This document shows, one piece after another, positions 8,501-16,490 of a DNA stretch of 64,000 nucleotides. Source of the DNA: Frateuria_A sp051900535. Its GTDB lineage: Bacteria; Pseudomonadota; Gammaproteobacteria; Xanthomonadales; Rhodanobacteraceae. The notes beneath the pieces are model-generated. The model had not been told where the DNA came from and ran no database searches. It saw only the letters and a list, made by a program, of their open reading frames with translations. Within the stretch, counting starts at the first letter, position 1. Each line of letters starts with the position of its first letter. Made by a program: the position numbers and the translations under genes. The stretch covers positions 62,001 to 126,000 of the forward strand of contig NZ_JBHZGI010000004.1 in the NCBI RefSeq assembly GCF_051900535.1. The letters run 5' to 3'.

Positions 8501-8643
8501 GCATCCAATGTTCCGGATGCACGCAACGGCATCCACCGACCCGTCCACCTCCCTGAGCGGGTCATCCGGATGCGAACCTCTCCCCTGGGCTTCGCATCCA
8601 ACCCCGGCCCCGAAGGTTCCCCCTAGCCTTCGGGGCTTTTTTT
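8501..8643 (+). ncRNA. Small RNA with C-rich loops, resembling sX13 of Xanthomonas
   Basis: A chain of hairpins sits downstream of polA. GACCCG/CGGGTC (8538-8543 with 8558-8563) has a loop TCCACCTCCCTGAG. GGATGCGAA/TTCGCATCC (8568-8576 with 8591-8599), a perfect 9-bp stem, has a loop CCTCTCCCCTGGGC. The terminator CCCCGAAGG/CCTTCGGGG has a loop TTCCCCCTAG and a T-run. An upstream stem, GCATCC/GGATGC (8501-8520), may belong to the RNA or to its promoter. Three hairpins with C-rich loops are the hallmark of the sX13 family, which pairs with G-rich motifs near mRNA starts. The 5' end is uncertain; TTGAAA at 8479 is a possible -35. The call is based on architecture, not on an alignment. Confidence 0.6.
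8608..8643 (+). terminator. Strong Rho-independent terminator of the small RNA
   Basis: CCCCGAAGG (8608-8616) pairs perfectly with CCTTCGGGG (8627-8635), followed by C and seven T (8637-8643). Confidence 0.85.
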
Positions 8644-8700
8644 CGCCCGTTCACGGCCGAGCCCGCTAAGATCGGCCGAACTCAAACGAGGAGGCGGCTC

Positions 8701-8919
8701 ATGCGTGCAGGACTCATCATCGTCGGCATCATCCTGTTGGTCGCGGGCATCTGGGTGACCCTTGGCAACGGCAGCTATTCGCAGACCGATACCGTGGCCC
8801 AGCTGGGGCCGGCCAAGATCTCGGCCACGCACGAGAAGGCGGTGCCGCAGTGGGTGGGCATCGCGGGCATCGTGGTCGGCGGTTTGCTAACCATCGGCGG
8901 TTTCGTCAAGAAGGGATGA
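8701..8919 (+). CDS. Small two-helix membrane protein (72 aa)
   Basis: A 72-residue protein with two hydrophobic segments: AGLIIVGIILLVAGIWVTLG (about 3-22) and VGIAGIVVGGLLTIGGF (about 52-68). A short polar loop lies between them and a lysine-rich end follows. A good GAGGAGG-like ribosome binding site (GAGGAGGC, 8689-8696) precedes the ATG. Small proteins of this shape occur widely in proteobacteria. I do not recognise a named function. Confidence 0.65.
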   Translation: MRAGLIIVGIILLVAGIWVTLGNGSYSQTDTVAQLGPAKISATHEKAVPQWVGIAGIVVGGLLTIGGFVKKG

Positions 8920-8964
8920 TCCCCTGCCGCGCCGCGTTCGCGCGGCGCACTTGACCGGCGCCGG

Positions 8965-8970
8965 TACAAT
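8965..8970 (+). promoter_or_regulatory. Candidate -10 element directly before uvrD
   Basis: TACAAT lies 6 nt before the ATG at 8977, so transcription would begin at about the start codon. No good -35 is seen at 17 nt, and TTGACC (8951-8956) is too close. It is one of several such arrangements in this window. Confidence 0.35.
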
Positions 8971-8976
8971 GGGTCG

Positions 8977-11262
8977 ATGGATGTTTCGTACCTGATCGAC
9001 TCGTTGAACGACGCGCAGCGCGAAGCCGTCTGCGCCCCGCCCGGCCACTACCTGGTGCTGGCCGGCGCCGGCTCCGGCAAGACCCGCGTGCTGACCCACC
9101 GCATCGGCTGGCTGACCCAGGTCGAGCGCGTGCCGCCGTGGGCCATCCTGGCGGTCACGTTCACCAACAAGGCCGCCGGCGAGATGCGCGCGCGGCTGGA
9201 TTCGCTGATCCCCGGCGGCACCACCGGCCTCACCGTCGGCACCTTCCATGGCATCGCCCACCGCCTGTTGCGCCGGCATTGGCGCGAGGCCGGTCTGCCG
9301 GAAGGTTTCCAGATCCTCGATGCCGATGACCAGCAGCGGCTGGTCAAACGCGTCGTCGCGGGCCTTGGACTGGACGAGGCAAAGTTCCCGCCGCGCCAAG
9401 CGACCTGGCAGATCAACGGCTGGAAAGACGAGGGCAAGCGCCCGGACACCATCGAACACGGCAACCACCCGGTCACCCGCACGCTGGTGCCGATCTACCA
9501 GGCTTATGAAGATGCCTGCCGACGCGCCGGCCTGGTCGACTTTGCCGAACTGCTGCTGCGCGCGCACGAGCTGTGGCTGAAGAACCCCGCCGTGCTGGAG
9601 CATTACCAGCAGCGCTGGCGCCACCTGCTGATTGACGAGTTCCAGGACACCAACGCGCTGCAGTACGCATGGATCCGCGTGCTGGCCGGCAACGTCGGCA
9701 AGGTGTTCGCCGTCGGCGACGACGACCAGTCGATCTATGGCTGGCGCGGCGCGAAGGTGGAGAACATGCAGCAGTTCCTGCGTGACTTCCCCGGCGCGCG
9801 CACGATCAAGCTGGAGCAGAACTACCGCTCGACCGCCACGATCCTGAAGGCTGCCAACAGCGTGATCGCGCGCAACGGCGGCCGGCTGGGCAAGCAGTTG
9901 TGGACCGCGGGGGAGGACGGCGAGCGCATTGCGCTCTATGCCGCCTACAACGAACAGGACGAGGCGCGCTTCGTGATCGAGCGCATCCGCGAATACGTCA
10001 ACGAGCACGGCAGCGCGAAGGACTGCGCGATCCTGTACCGCTCCAACGCGCAGTCGCGCAACTTCGAGGAACAGCTCAGCCAGCGCAGCATTCCCTACCG
10101 CGTCTACGGCGGCCTGCGCTTCTTTGAGCGCGCCGAGATCAAGGACGCTCTCGCCTACCTGCGCCTGACCGCCAACCGGCACGACGACGCTGCCTTCGAG
10201 CGCGCAGTGAACACTCCGCCGCGCGGCATCGGCGACCGCACGCTGGACGTGCTGCGCCGCCGCGCGCGGGCCGAGGGCAGCTCGATGTGGGAAGCGGCGC
10301 TGGGCGAGTTGACCGACGGGCGCGAGCTGGCTGGCCGCGCGAAGAACGCGGTGAAAGCCTTCCTGGCGCTGATCGACCAGATGGCCAAGGCCTTCGCTCC
10401 CTCTCCCCTCCGGGGAGAGGGCTGGGGTGAGGGGTCGGGCTTGCCGGAAGTCGCCGCTCCGAACGGCCCCTCACCCAACCCTCTCCCCGGAGGGGAGGCA
10501 GATCAAAGCGGCCTCACCCTCGCCGAGCAGATGGACCATGCCATCACCCACACCGGCCTGCGCGATCACTACGAAAAGGACAGCCGCGGCAACGGCGAAG
10601 CGCGCGTTGAAAACCTGGACGAGCTGGTCAACGTCGCCAGCCGCTTCGCCATGACTCCCGAAGACGTCGAGGCAGGCCTCACCGAACTGTCCGCCTTCCT
10701 CTCCCACGCCGCGCTCGAGGCCGGCGAAGGCCAGGGCGAAGCCTGGGACGACTGCGTGCAGTTGATGACGCTGCATTCGGCCAAGGGCCTGGAGTTCCCG
10801 CTGGTGTTCCTGGTCGGCATGGAGGAAGGCCTGTTTCCCAGCCAGCGTTCGACCGAGGACGAGAGCCGGCTGGAGGAGGAACGCCGCCTCGCCTACGTCG
10901 GCATCACCCGCGCACGCGAACGGCTGGTGGTCACCCACGCCGAATCGCGCCGCATGCACGGCACCGAGATGCTCGCCCGTCCCTCGCGCTTCCTGGCCGA
11001 GATGCCGCCGGATCTGGTCGATGAAGTGCGCCCGCGCGTGCAGGTCAGCCGGCCGATGTACGCCGGCCGCTACACCGAGCCCGCCTCGCTGCAGGAAGAC
11101 CTGCCGGTCAAGCTCGGCCAGCGCGTCAGCCACCCGAGCTTCGGCGAGGGCGTGGTGGTCAGCGCCGAAGGCAGCGGTGCGCACACGCGGCTGCAGGTCA
11201 ACTTCGCCGGCAGCGGCAGCAAGTGGCTGGTCGCCGCCTACGCCAACCTCACGCCGTTGTAG
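8977..11262 (+). CDS. uvrD: DNA helicase II (UvrD), with an in-frame palindrome insertion
   Basis: A superfamily 1 3'-5' helicase of nucleotide excision and mismatch repair. All helicase motifs are present: Walker A AGAGSGKT (about 29-36), AVTFTNKAA, DEFQDTN (motif II), GDDDQSIYGWRGA (III), LEQNYRST (IV), LMTLHSAKGLEFP (V) and YVGITRARERL (VI). The C-terminus has the RNA-polymerase/UvrB-type Tudor-like end (GQRVSHPSFGEGVV). The length is 761 residues against about 720 in E. coli. The surplus is largely residues 474-507, encoded by a repeat pair at 10397-10497. The insertion lies in an inter-motif region, so activity is probably kept. It sits between a two-helix membrane protein and a convergent protease gene. 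Confidence 0.95.
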   Translation: MDVSYLIDSLNDAQREAVCAPPGHYLVLAGAGSGKTRVLTHRIGWLTQVERVPPWAILAVTFTNKAAGEMRARLDSLIPGGTTGLTVGTFHGIAHRLLRRHWREAGLPEGFQILDADDQQRLVKRVVAGLGLDEAKFPPRQATWQINGWKDEGKRPDTIEHGNHPVTRTLVPIYQAYEDACRRAGLVDFAELLLRAHELWLKNPAVLEHYQQRWRHLLIDEFQDTNALQYAWIRVLAGNVGKVFAVGDDDQSIYGWRGAKVENMQQFLRDFPGARTIKLEQNYRSTATILKAANSVIARNGGRLGKQLWTAGEDGERIALYAAYNEQDEARFVIERIREYVNEHGSAKDCAILYRSNAQSRNFEEQLSQRSIPYRVYGGLRFFERAEIKDALAYLRLTANRHDDAAFERAVNTPPRGIGDRTLDVLRRRARAEGSSMWEAALGELTDGRELAGRAKNAVKAFLALIDQMAKAFAPSPLRGEGWGEGSGLPEVAAPNGPSPNPLPGGEADQSGLTLAEQMDHAITHTGLRDHYEKDSRGNGEARVENLDELVNVASRFAMTPEDVEAGLTELSAFLSHAALEAGEGQGEAWDDCVQLMTLHSAKGLEFPLVFLVGMEEGLFPSQRSTEDESRLEEERRLAYVGITRARERLVVTHAESRRMHGTEMLARPSRFLAEMPPDLVDEVRPRVQVSRPMYAGRYTEPASLQEDLPVKLGQRVSHPSFGEGVVVSAEGSGAHTRLQVNFAGSGSKWLVAAYANLTPL
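10397..10497. repeat. BIME (inverted palindrome pair) inside uvrD, in frame
   Basis: The left arm CCCTCTCCCCTCCGGGGAGA and the stretch through GGGTGAGGGG end at 10434. The right arm runs from CCCCTCACCCAACCCTCTCC (10467) to 10497. The arms are inverted copies separated by 32 nt. The region is read through without a stop and adds about 34 residues, including SPLRGEGWGEGSG and GPSPNPLPGGE. The same palindrome occurs between genes elsewhere in the window. Confidence 0.9.
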
Positions 11263-11272
11263 CCGCAAGTGT

Positions 11273-11302
11273 CCTTGCAGGAGCGCACCTGTGCGTGCCC
11301 AC
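11273..11302. repeat. Half copy of the GCAGGAGCGCACCTGTGCG palindrome
   Basis: CTTGCAGGAGCGCACCTGTG lies between the convergent uvrD and subtilase genes. It matches the arms of the pair at 57006-57095. Confidence 0.5.
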
Positions 11303-11353
11303 CCTCGCGGTGAAGCGCAGGCGCAGGCGCACGGCGCGCGCGCTTTGTTGGGC

Positions 11354-12637
11354 TCAACGCCGCAGCCGCGCGACGGCTGCCGCGGCGTCCACCTGCAGTC
11401 CTCCGGGCGTGTGCTTGCTGCTGTCGAGCAGGATCCGGTGCACCGCCTGCGCGCTCAGCCGTGGATCGAGGGAAAGCAGCAACGCGACGATGCCGCTCAC
11501 GTGCGCGGCGGCCATCGAGGAGCCTGAGCTGAAGTCGTAGCCCCCGCCCGGTTCGGTGCTGAGGATGTCGTGTCCTGGCGCACCGAGCACGCCGGCCGGC
11601 GCGGGCGTGTCGGCGGTGACGCGCACCACCAGCACGCCGGGTGTGCCGTCGGGAAAGCCGCCCAGGTTGCCGCTCGGCGGCAGTGCCGCCACCACGATGC
11701 GTCCTTCTTCCAGCAATTGCCCGAGCAATTGCCCCAGCAACGGATCGGCCGGGCCGCCCAGGCTCAGGTTGATGACGCGGGTATCGGTGTCGATGATCGC
11801 CGCCAGCGCCTTGGCCAAAGTGAAGGAGTTGCAGCGCGCGCCGCGGGCGTCCGCGCCGGCGTACCAGCAGGCCTTGTACACGCTGATCGCCGCATCGGGC
11901 GCGATGCCAACGATGCCCTGCCGATTGTTGGCGGTCGCCGCGATGATCCCGGCCACCTCGGTGCCGTGGCGGTCCTCGCGAAAGGCCCGCGCGTCGTCGT
12001 TGACCAGGTTCTGCGTGGCGACCACGCGCCCCTCGAGGTCCGGATGGGCAACGTCCACGCCGGTGTCGACCACGGCGACGCGCGTGTCCTGCCCCTGGCT
12101 CGCGCTGTGCGCGAGCGCGGCGTCCGTCTCGACGAAGCCGCGCTGCAGGTCCGCATAGGGATCGTTGTAGCGCTGCGGCTGCGCGGACTGGTCCGCATAG
12201 GTGTCGTACTCGTGCAGCGGTTCGGCCAGTGCCACGCGCCCGTCTTTCGCCAGCGCCTGCAGCATCGCCTCGCGGGTGGTGCCCGGCGGCGGCTGCAGCA
12301 CGATGCAGTAGAGCTTGAGCGCCCTGATCGGCCAGCCGGCGACTTCCGTCCAGCCGTAATGCTGCTGGAGGTCGGTCAGCATGGCCGAGGCGCGCCGCCC
12401 GGCGCCGTAATGCGCCGGCGCCGCGTAGCCGAGCAGGCTCGAACCGGCATGCATCGGCGGCGGATCGAGCGGATTGGCCACGGCCAGGACGATGTCGCGC
12501 CCGCTGTCCATCGAGGCGACGCCAGTCGTCGTGGCGACATCGCCCTGCGCGCGCGCCACGCGCCTCGTCGACGCACAGCCGGCCAGGCCGAGCGCGAGTG
12601 CGGCCAGCACGAACACACCGGCGTTGCGCAATGTCAT
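11354..12637 (-). CDS. S8 (subtilisin-like) serine peptidase, predicted lipoprotein
   Basis: A 427-residue protein starting MTLRNAGVFVLAALALGLAGC, a lipoprotein signal with lipobox LAGC, so it is probably membrane-anchored and periplasmic. A propeptide-like region follows to about residue 165. The catalytic triad is complete: Asp in VAVVDTGVDVAHPDL, His in RHGTEVAGIIA and Ser in GSSMAAAHVSG. LSLGG and SGN-type oxyanion features are also seen. It is the last gene of a three-gene unit and overlaps the anti-sigma factor by 4 nt (ATGA). The start is set by that overlap and by the signal peptide. Its job may be to act on the anti-sigma factor or on envelope substrates; neither is shown. Confidence 0.9.
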   Translation of the reverse strand: MTLRNAGVFVLAALALGLAGCASTRRVARAQGDVATTTGVASMDSGRDIVLAVANPLDPPPMHAGSSLLGYAAPAHYGAGRRASAMLTDLQQHYGWTEVAGWPIRALKLYCIVLQPPPGTTREAMLQALAKDGRVALAEPLHEYDTYADQSAQPQRYNDPYADLQRGFVETDAALAHSASQGQDTRVAVVDTGVDVAHPDLEGRVVATQNLVNDDARAFREDRHGTEVAGIIAATANNRQGIVGIAPDAAISVYKACWYAGADARGARCNSFTLAKALAAIIDTDTRVINLSLGGPADPLLGQLLGQLLEEGRIVVAALPPSGNLGGFPDGTPGVLVVRVTADTPAPAGVLGAPGHDILSTEPGGGYDFSSGSSMAAAHVSGIVALLLSLDPRLSAQAVHRILLDSSKHTPGGLQVDAAAAVARLRR

Positions 12638-13251
12638 GGCCGGGCGTCGGCGGGCTCGGCCAGGCGGATGCCGCGTGCTGCGCGCAGGCGCTCGAGCGTG
12701 TCCTGCGCCGAGCCACGGGCCGCCACTACCGTGTAGGCGCCGACATCGTTGGGCCCGTCGACCACCTTCAGGTCCAGGCCGCGCAGCAGCGCGTCCCAGT
12801 CGGCCAGTTTCATGCCGGCATCGGGCACCACGTGGATCGAACCCCGCGCCACCGGCGCGATGTCCTGGCTCAGCGTGCGGTAGACCGGCACCGGGTTTTC
12901 CGACCAAAGCTTCGCGCCGAGGATGCCGATGCCGACCGCCTGCACCAGCACCGCCGCGACCAGCGCCCGGCTCAGCCAGGGGCTGGCGCGCGCGGGCCGC
13001 GAAACCTCCGCCGGTTCGGGCTGGTCCAGCCGCGCCATCAGGCGATCGAGCCCCGCGTTGGGGTCGAGCCCGACCTCGGCCGGCAGCGTCAGCGCCAGCC
13101 GCAGCCGGCTCTGCTGTTCGAATTCGGTGCGGCAGGCCTCGCAGTGTGCGAGGTGATCGGCCAGCCACTCATTGTCTTGCGGTGTCGCGTTGCCCTGCAA
13201 AACCCAGGGCATGGCCTCCCAGGCACGGGCGCACCTGTTCGGAAAGGTCAT
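12634..13251 (-). CDS. Anti-sigma factor with zinc-finger (zf-HC2 type) N-terminus
   Basis: A 205-residue protein. The N-terminus has the zinc-binding anti-sigma signature HLAHCEAC (H-x3-C-x2-C) at about residues 30-37. One transmembrane helix is at about 105-125 (ALVAAVLVQAVGIGILGA), and a periplasmic C-terminal domain of about 80 residues follows. This is the layout of membrane anti-sigma factors that hold an ECF sigma factor. The start at 13251 overlaps the sigma gene stop by 4 nt, which indicates translational coupling. It also overlaps the downstream protease by 4 nt. Confidence 0.88.
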   Translation of the reverse strand: MTFPNRCARAWEAMPWVLQGNATPQDNEWLADHLAHCEACRTEFEQQSRLRLALTLPAEVGLDPNAGLDRLMARLDQPEPAEVSRPARASPWLSRALVAAVLVQAVGIGILGAKLWSENPVPVYRTLSQDIAPVARGSIHVVPDAGMKLADWDALLRGLDLKVVDGPNDVGAYTVVAARGSAQDTLERLRAARGIRLAEPADARP

Positions 13252-13832
13252 GGCATGTTCTCTTGATGCGTGATCGATTCGCCCGCCAGCGCCGGCAGCA
13301 CGTTGCGCAGTTTCACCCGCGCATAGAAAAGACGCGCCTTCACCGTCCCCACCGGGCATTGCATGATGACCGCCACGTCGTCGAGGCTGTGGCCCACGCC
13401 GTAGACCAGCTCGACCACCACGCGCTGGTCGACCGACAGACGTTCCAGGCCCTTGGCGAGCCAGTCGCGCAATTCGCGGTCATCGCCGGGGTCGTGCGCG
13501 GAGGCGCGCTCGTCGCGCACCGGGTCGTCCTCGATCGGCTCATCGCCGTGCTGGCGCAGGGCCTTCAGCCCGCAGCGGTAGGCGATGCCCATGATCCAGG
13601 TCGACACGCGCGAGTCGCCGCGAAAGCCGGCGGCTTTCTGCCAGGCGATCCAGAAGCAGTCGTTGATGACTTCCTCGATCACGTCCGGCCGTCGGGTCAG
13701 CCGCGACAGGAAGCGGCACAGCCGGCCGTGGTAACTGCGATAGAGCACCGCCAGTGCGCCGCGATCGCCCGCGGCCATGCGCTGGAGCAGCATGCGGTCG
13801 GTGTCGTCGTCGTGGGTGTCGGTGTCGTTCAT
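13248..13832 (-). CDS. ECF RNA polymerase sigma factor
   Basis: A 194-residue sigma-70 family protein. Region 2 includes LYRSYHGRLCRFLSRL and INDCFWIAWQKA, then STWIMGIAYRCGLKALR. Region 4 contains LSVDQRVVVELVYGVGHSLDDVAVIMQCPVGTVKARLFYAR, the DNA-binding helix-turn-helix. It leads an operon with its presumed anti-sigma factor and a subtilase. The signal it answers is unknown. ECF factors often control their own operon, so the promoter upstream of 13832 is a place to look for its target motif. Confidence 0.92.
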   Translation of the reverse strand: MNDTDTHDDDTDRMLLQRMAAGDRGALAVLYRSYHGRLCRFLSRLTRRPDVIEEVINDCFWIAWQKAAGFRGDSRVSTWIMGIAYRCGLKALRQHGDEPIEDDPVRDERASAHDPGDDRELRDWLAKGLERLSVDQRVVVELVYGVGHSLDDVAVIMQCPVGTVKARLFYARVKLRNVLPALAGESITHQENMP

Positions 13833-13913
13833 GGGACGGCTCAGGCTCCGGTGCGAAGGCGGCCATTTGCCCGGTAGGTGCCCATGCGGGCGGAAAAGGT
13901 TGCTCCAGGGATG

Positions 13914-14624
13914 TCAGAACGACCAGGACACCGTGGCCATCCAGGGCGACAGGCCGCCGGTGCCGCGCCGGGCGCGGGGTGCATCGTCGGTGGCGATGCG
14001 GTCGAGCTCGACACGCCAGCGGTCCCCGCTCCACGCCAGTCCGGCCTGGCCGTAACGGTAATACGCCGAGCCTTCGCCGTAGTAGCGGTAATAGCCGTAG
14101 CCCCGCTGGAACCGCGCCACGCCGGCCCCCGCCAGCAGCGAGACATGGCGTGTCAGTGGCCAGCGCAGGTTGGCCTCGGCCACCGGGTTGGTGCGTGCGT
14201 CGGGGCTGCCGACCGGGCGCCGCGCGGCCAGGTTGAGGGTGAGGATGTCGCGGTAGATCCACGCCAGGTCGGCCTCCGCCCGCCGATAGCCGCGCGCGCG
14301 TTCGCGCCGGGGGGCGTCGTAGTAGAGGGCACTCGCCTGCATCTGCCAGTTGGTCGACAAGGGCCAGGAATACGCCACGTGCAGCAAGCTTTCGGCCAGC
14401 CGCGTCGAACGCAGCTCGCTGGCCGCCGCCACGCCGAAGGACCAGCCGCTCGGCGCATCCCAGCGCAGCTCGCCCTGCAGGACCGGCCGGGTGGAGGTGA
14501 GCGGCAGGCCGCGATCGACCAGTTGCGAGGTCAGCGCCACCGTGCCGCCGAACGGGGCGGCCTGGGCATGCAGCGGAGCGCGAGGGAGCGCCAGCGCAAG
14601 TGCAGCGAGACCGACCGGCAACAC
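13914..14624 (-). CDS. Putative outer-membrane beta-barrel protein (gcw_chp / TIGR02001-like)
   Basis: A 236-residue protein with many alternating aromatic strands (YSWPLSTNWQMQASALYY, YRYYGEGSAYYRYGQAGLAW) and a terminal phenylalanine (ATVSWSF), as expected for a barrel. GGTVALTSQLVDRGLPLTSTRPVLQGELRW resembles the TIGR02001 family. I chose GTG 14624 because it exposes a hydrophobic signal (LPVGLAALALALPRAPLHAQA). In-frame ATGs further upstream lie inside the cytochrome gene and encode a shadow of it. The short signal lacks a basic start, so the true start is uncertain. It ends the cytochrome operon. Confidence 0.6.
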   Translation of the reverse strand: MLPVGLAALALALPRAPLHAQAAPFGGTVALTSQLVDRGLPLTSTRPVLQGELRWDAPSGWSFGVAAASELRSTRLAESLLHVAYSWPLSTNWQMQASALYYDAPRRERARGYRRAEADLAWIYRDILTLNLAARRPVGSPDARTNPVAEANLRWPLTRHVSLLAGAGVARFQRGYGYYRYYGEGSAYYRYGQAGLAWSGDRWRVELDRIATDDAPRARRGTGGLSPWMATVSWSF

Positions 14625-14667
14625 ACGGCCCGGCCGCGAAAACGCAACGAGCCGGCCCTGGCCCCGG

Positions 14668-15069
14668 TCAGTGCACCGTGCCCAGGAAGCGGATGAGATC
14701 GTCGCGCTGCTCGGCGTCATCCAGGCCATCGTATTTCATTTTCGTACCCGGATTGGCCTGCTTCGCCGGCTGCGAGAGGTACCACTGCAGCTTGTCCGGC
14801 GTCCATGTCCAGTCCGCGCGTTCGAGCGCGTCCGAATAGCGGTAGTCCGGCAGCGCGCCGGCATGGCGCCCGACGATGCCGGCCAGGCTGGGCCCTTTCT
14901 TGTTGCGTCCCGCGCGGATGCTGTGGCATTCGCTGCATTCGGAACGGAACACGTCCCTGCCCGCGTCGGCGTCGCCGGCGAGCACCGGCCGCGGGCCCGC
15001 GAGCGGGCCCAGCAGCAGCCAACCCACGGCGATGAGCGGCAGGCGGCGCCGCTGGAACAGCTTGGTCAC
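14668..15069 (-). CDS. Exported class I cytochrome c
   Basis: A 133-residue periplasmic cytochrome. The signal peptide runs over LPLIAVGWLLLGPLAGPRPVLA. The haem-binding motif CSECH follows soon after, and methionine in PGTKMKYDG is the likely distal ligand. The end AEQRDDLIRFLGTV is the usual C-terminal helix of this family. GTG 15069 is chosen because GGGAG lies 7 nt upstream and the signal peptide begins there. It sits between two outer-membrane proteins and downstream of a b561, so it probably shuttles electrons in the periplasm. Confidence 0.88.
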   Translation of the reverse strand: MTKLFQRRRLPLIAVGWLLLGPLAGPRPVLAGDADAGRDVFRSECSECHSIRAGRNKKGPSLAGIVGRHAGALPDYRYSDALERADWTWTPDKLQWYLSQPAKQANPGTKMKYDGLDDAEQRDDLIRFLGTVH

Positions 15070-15115
15070 GTTGCACTCCCGATGTTTCGCTTGCGCTCGC
15101 CCGTGGCATGCCGCG

Positions 15116-16447
15116 CTAGAACATGACGCTGGCGGAAACGAAGAACGCGTCCAGGTCCGACGCGTCCGTGCCCGGCGTACCCGGCGGCGCGCCGAAAATG
15201 TTGGAACGGCGGCCATTGAACCGGGTGAAGCGGAACCAGCTGACCGCCAGCTTGAGGTTGGCGGCGGTGGTCCAGGCGTCGTCCTTGCCCCACGGCGTCC
15301 AGTACAGGCTGAACAGGTTGCTGGTCGTGGCCGGGTCGCCCGGCGGTCCATAACGCACCGGATCGCGCGAGCCGGTGCTCATCAGATGGGTGGCGCTGAT
15401 GCCATAGCTTTGCCGGAAGGTGTACGTGGCCGTCAGCACCTGGTCGTGCGCCGTGGCATGCGAGGGCGCGCCGGGAACCGCCACCGCACCGCCGTAATGG
15501 CGCCGCTCCAGGATGTTCGCGTAGTTCAGCTGGACGATGTGCTCGCGGTTGCCCAGGTACTGCCAGGTCAGGTCGTAGCCGAGATCGGTGATGTCGTCCG
15601 CCAATGCGCTGCGCGGCCGGCGTCGCTGGGTGTTCAACGCCACCACGCCGGCAGAGAAGAACTGTCGCTTCAGATCCTTCATCCACGCCAGGCGGAAGTA
15701 ACCGGTGCCGCTCAGCCGGCCCGGATCGCCCGAGCGCGAGTAGCCCAGGTCGTCCTGCTGCGAGACCGCCAGCGAGCGGTAGCTGCCGATCTCGGCGTAC
15801 CACTGCGCGTCGTAGAAACCGTAGACGCCTCCCCCGATCACGCGATGGGCAAGCGAACCCGGGCTGGACGGATTGAGCAGCGTCCCGGTGACGCCGGGCG
15901 GGCCCAGGTAGGCCGGCGCCGGGAGCGCACCGACCGGGTCGTCGAAGCCCGGGTTGTTGTTCAGGCTCACGCCCAGCACCAGGTCGCGCCCGTCCAGTTC
16001 GAGGTCGTGCGCCACGTAACGCAGGTCGACGTTGCTCAGCCTGGTGTCGTAGCCGCCATCACTCTGGTGGTCGGCCTCGATCTTGACGAAACCGCCCACG
16101 TGCTCGGTCAGCCGGCCGGCAAGGTAAAGGTCTGCCTCGGTGAGGTTGGTCGAGCTGTCGCCGCGTCTGGGGTCGCTGTACTGGGCGATCAGCTGTCCGG
16201 CGAGCGGCACCTTCGTACCCTCGCCGTCAGTCTCGGTGAAGCCATTGATCTTGAAGCGCATGCCGTAGGGCGTGAGTGCCGGGCCGTAGGCGGCCGCATG
16301 GCAGTCCGCGCAGGCCGAGCCGGTCTGCCGCGCGAACGCCGCGGTCGCCTGCACCGACGTGCTGGCCGAAAGCAGCAACAGCACCACGAGCCAACCCGCG
16401 AGAGCCGGTGCGCGCCGCTGTGTCGGTCGATCGGAATGGAACGGCAT
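15116..16447 (-). CDS. Outer-membrane beta-barrel protein with an N-terminal CxxCH haem motif
   Basis: A 443-residue protein. A signal peptide (WLVVLLLLSASTSVQA) is followed at once by FARQTGSACADCHAAAYGPALTPYGMRFKINGF, a single CxxCH haem-binding site. The rest looks like a beta-barrel with repeated aromatic strands (GVYGFYDAQWYAEIGSYRS, ATYTFRQSYGISATHL), ending in FFVSASVMF with the typical terminal Phe. Proteins with this FARQTG-x-C-x2-CH start and a barrel body are known in proteobacteria but poorly characterised. The fusion suggests electron transfer at or across the outer membrane, working with the adjacent cytochrome c. Confidence 0.75.
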   Translation of the reverse strand: MPFHSDRPTQRRAPALAGWLVVLLLLSASTSVQATAAFARQTGSACADCHAAAYGPALTPYGMRFKINGFTETDGEGTKVPLAGQLIAQYSDPRRGDSSTNLTEADLYLAGRLTEHVGGFVKIEADHQSDGGYDTRLSNVDLRYVAHDLELDGRDLVLGVSLNNNPGFDDPVGALPAPAYLGPPGVTGTLLNPSSPGSLAHRVIGGGVYGFYDAQWYAEIGSYRSLAVSQQDDLGYSRSGDPGRLSGTGYFRLAWMKDLKRQFFSAGVVALNTQRRRPRSALADDITDLGYDLTWQYLGNREHIVQLNYANILERRHYGGAVAVPGAPSHATAHDQVLTATYTFRQSYGISATHLMSTGSRDPVRYGPPGDPATTSNLFSLYWTPWGKDDAWTTAANLKLAVSWFRFTRFNGRRSNIFGAPPGTPGTDASDLDAFFVSASVMF

Positions 16448-16490
16448 GGATACTCCTTGTTTGCGGAACAGGCGAAGGTCGTGCTGCCGA

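Noticed and set aside
14625..14729. Longer N-terminus for the gcw_chp-like outer-membrane protein
   Set aside because: It lies largely within the end of the cytochrome c gene in another frame and precedes the signal peptide.
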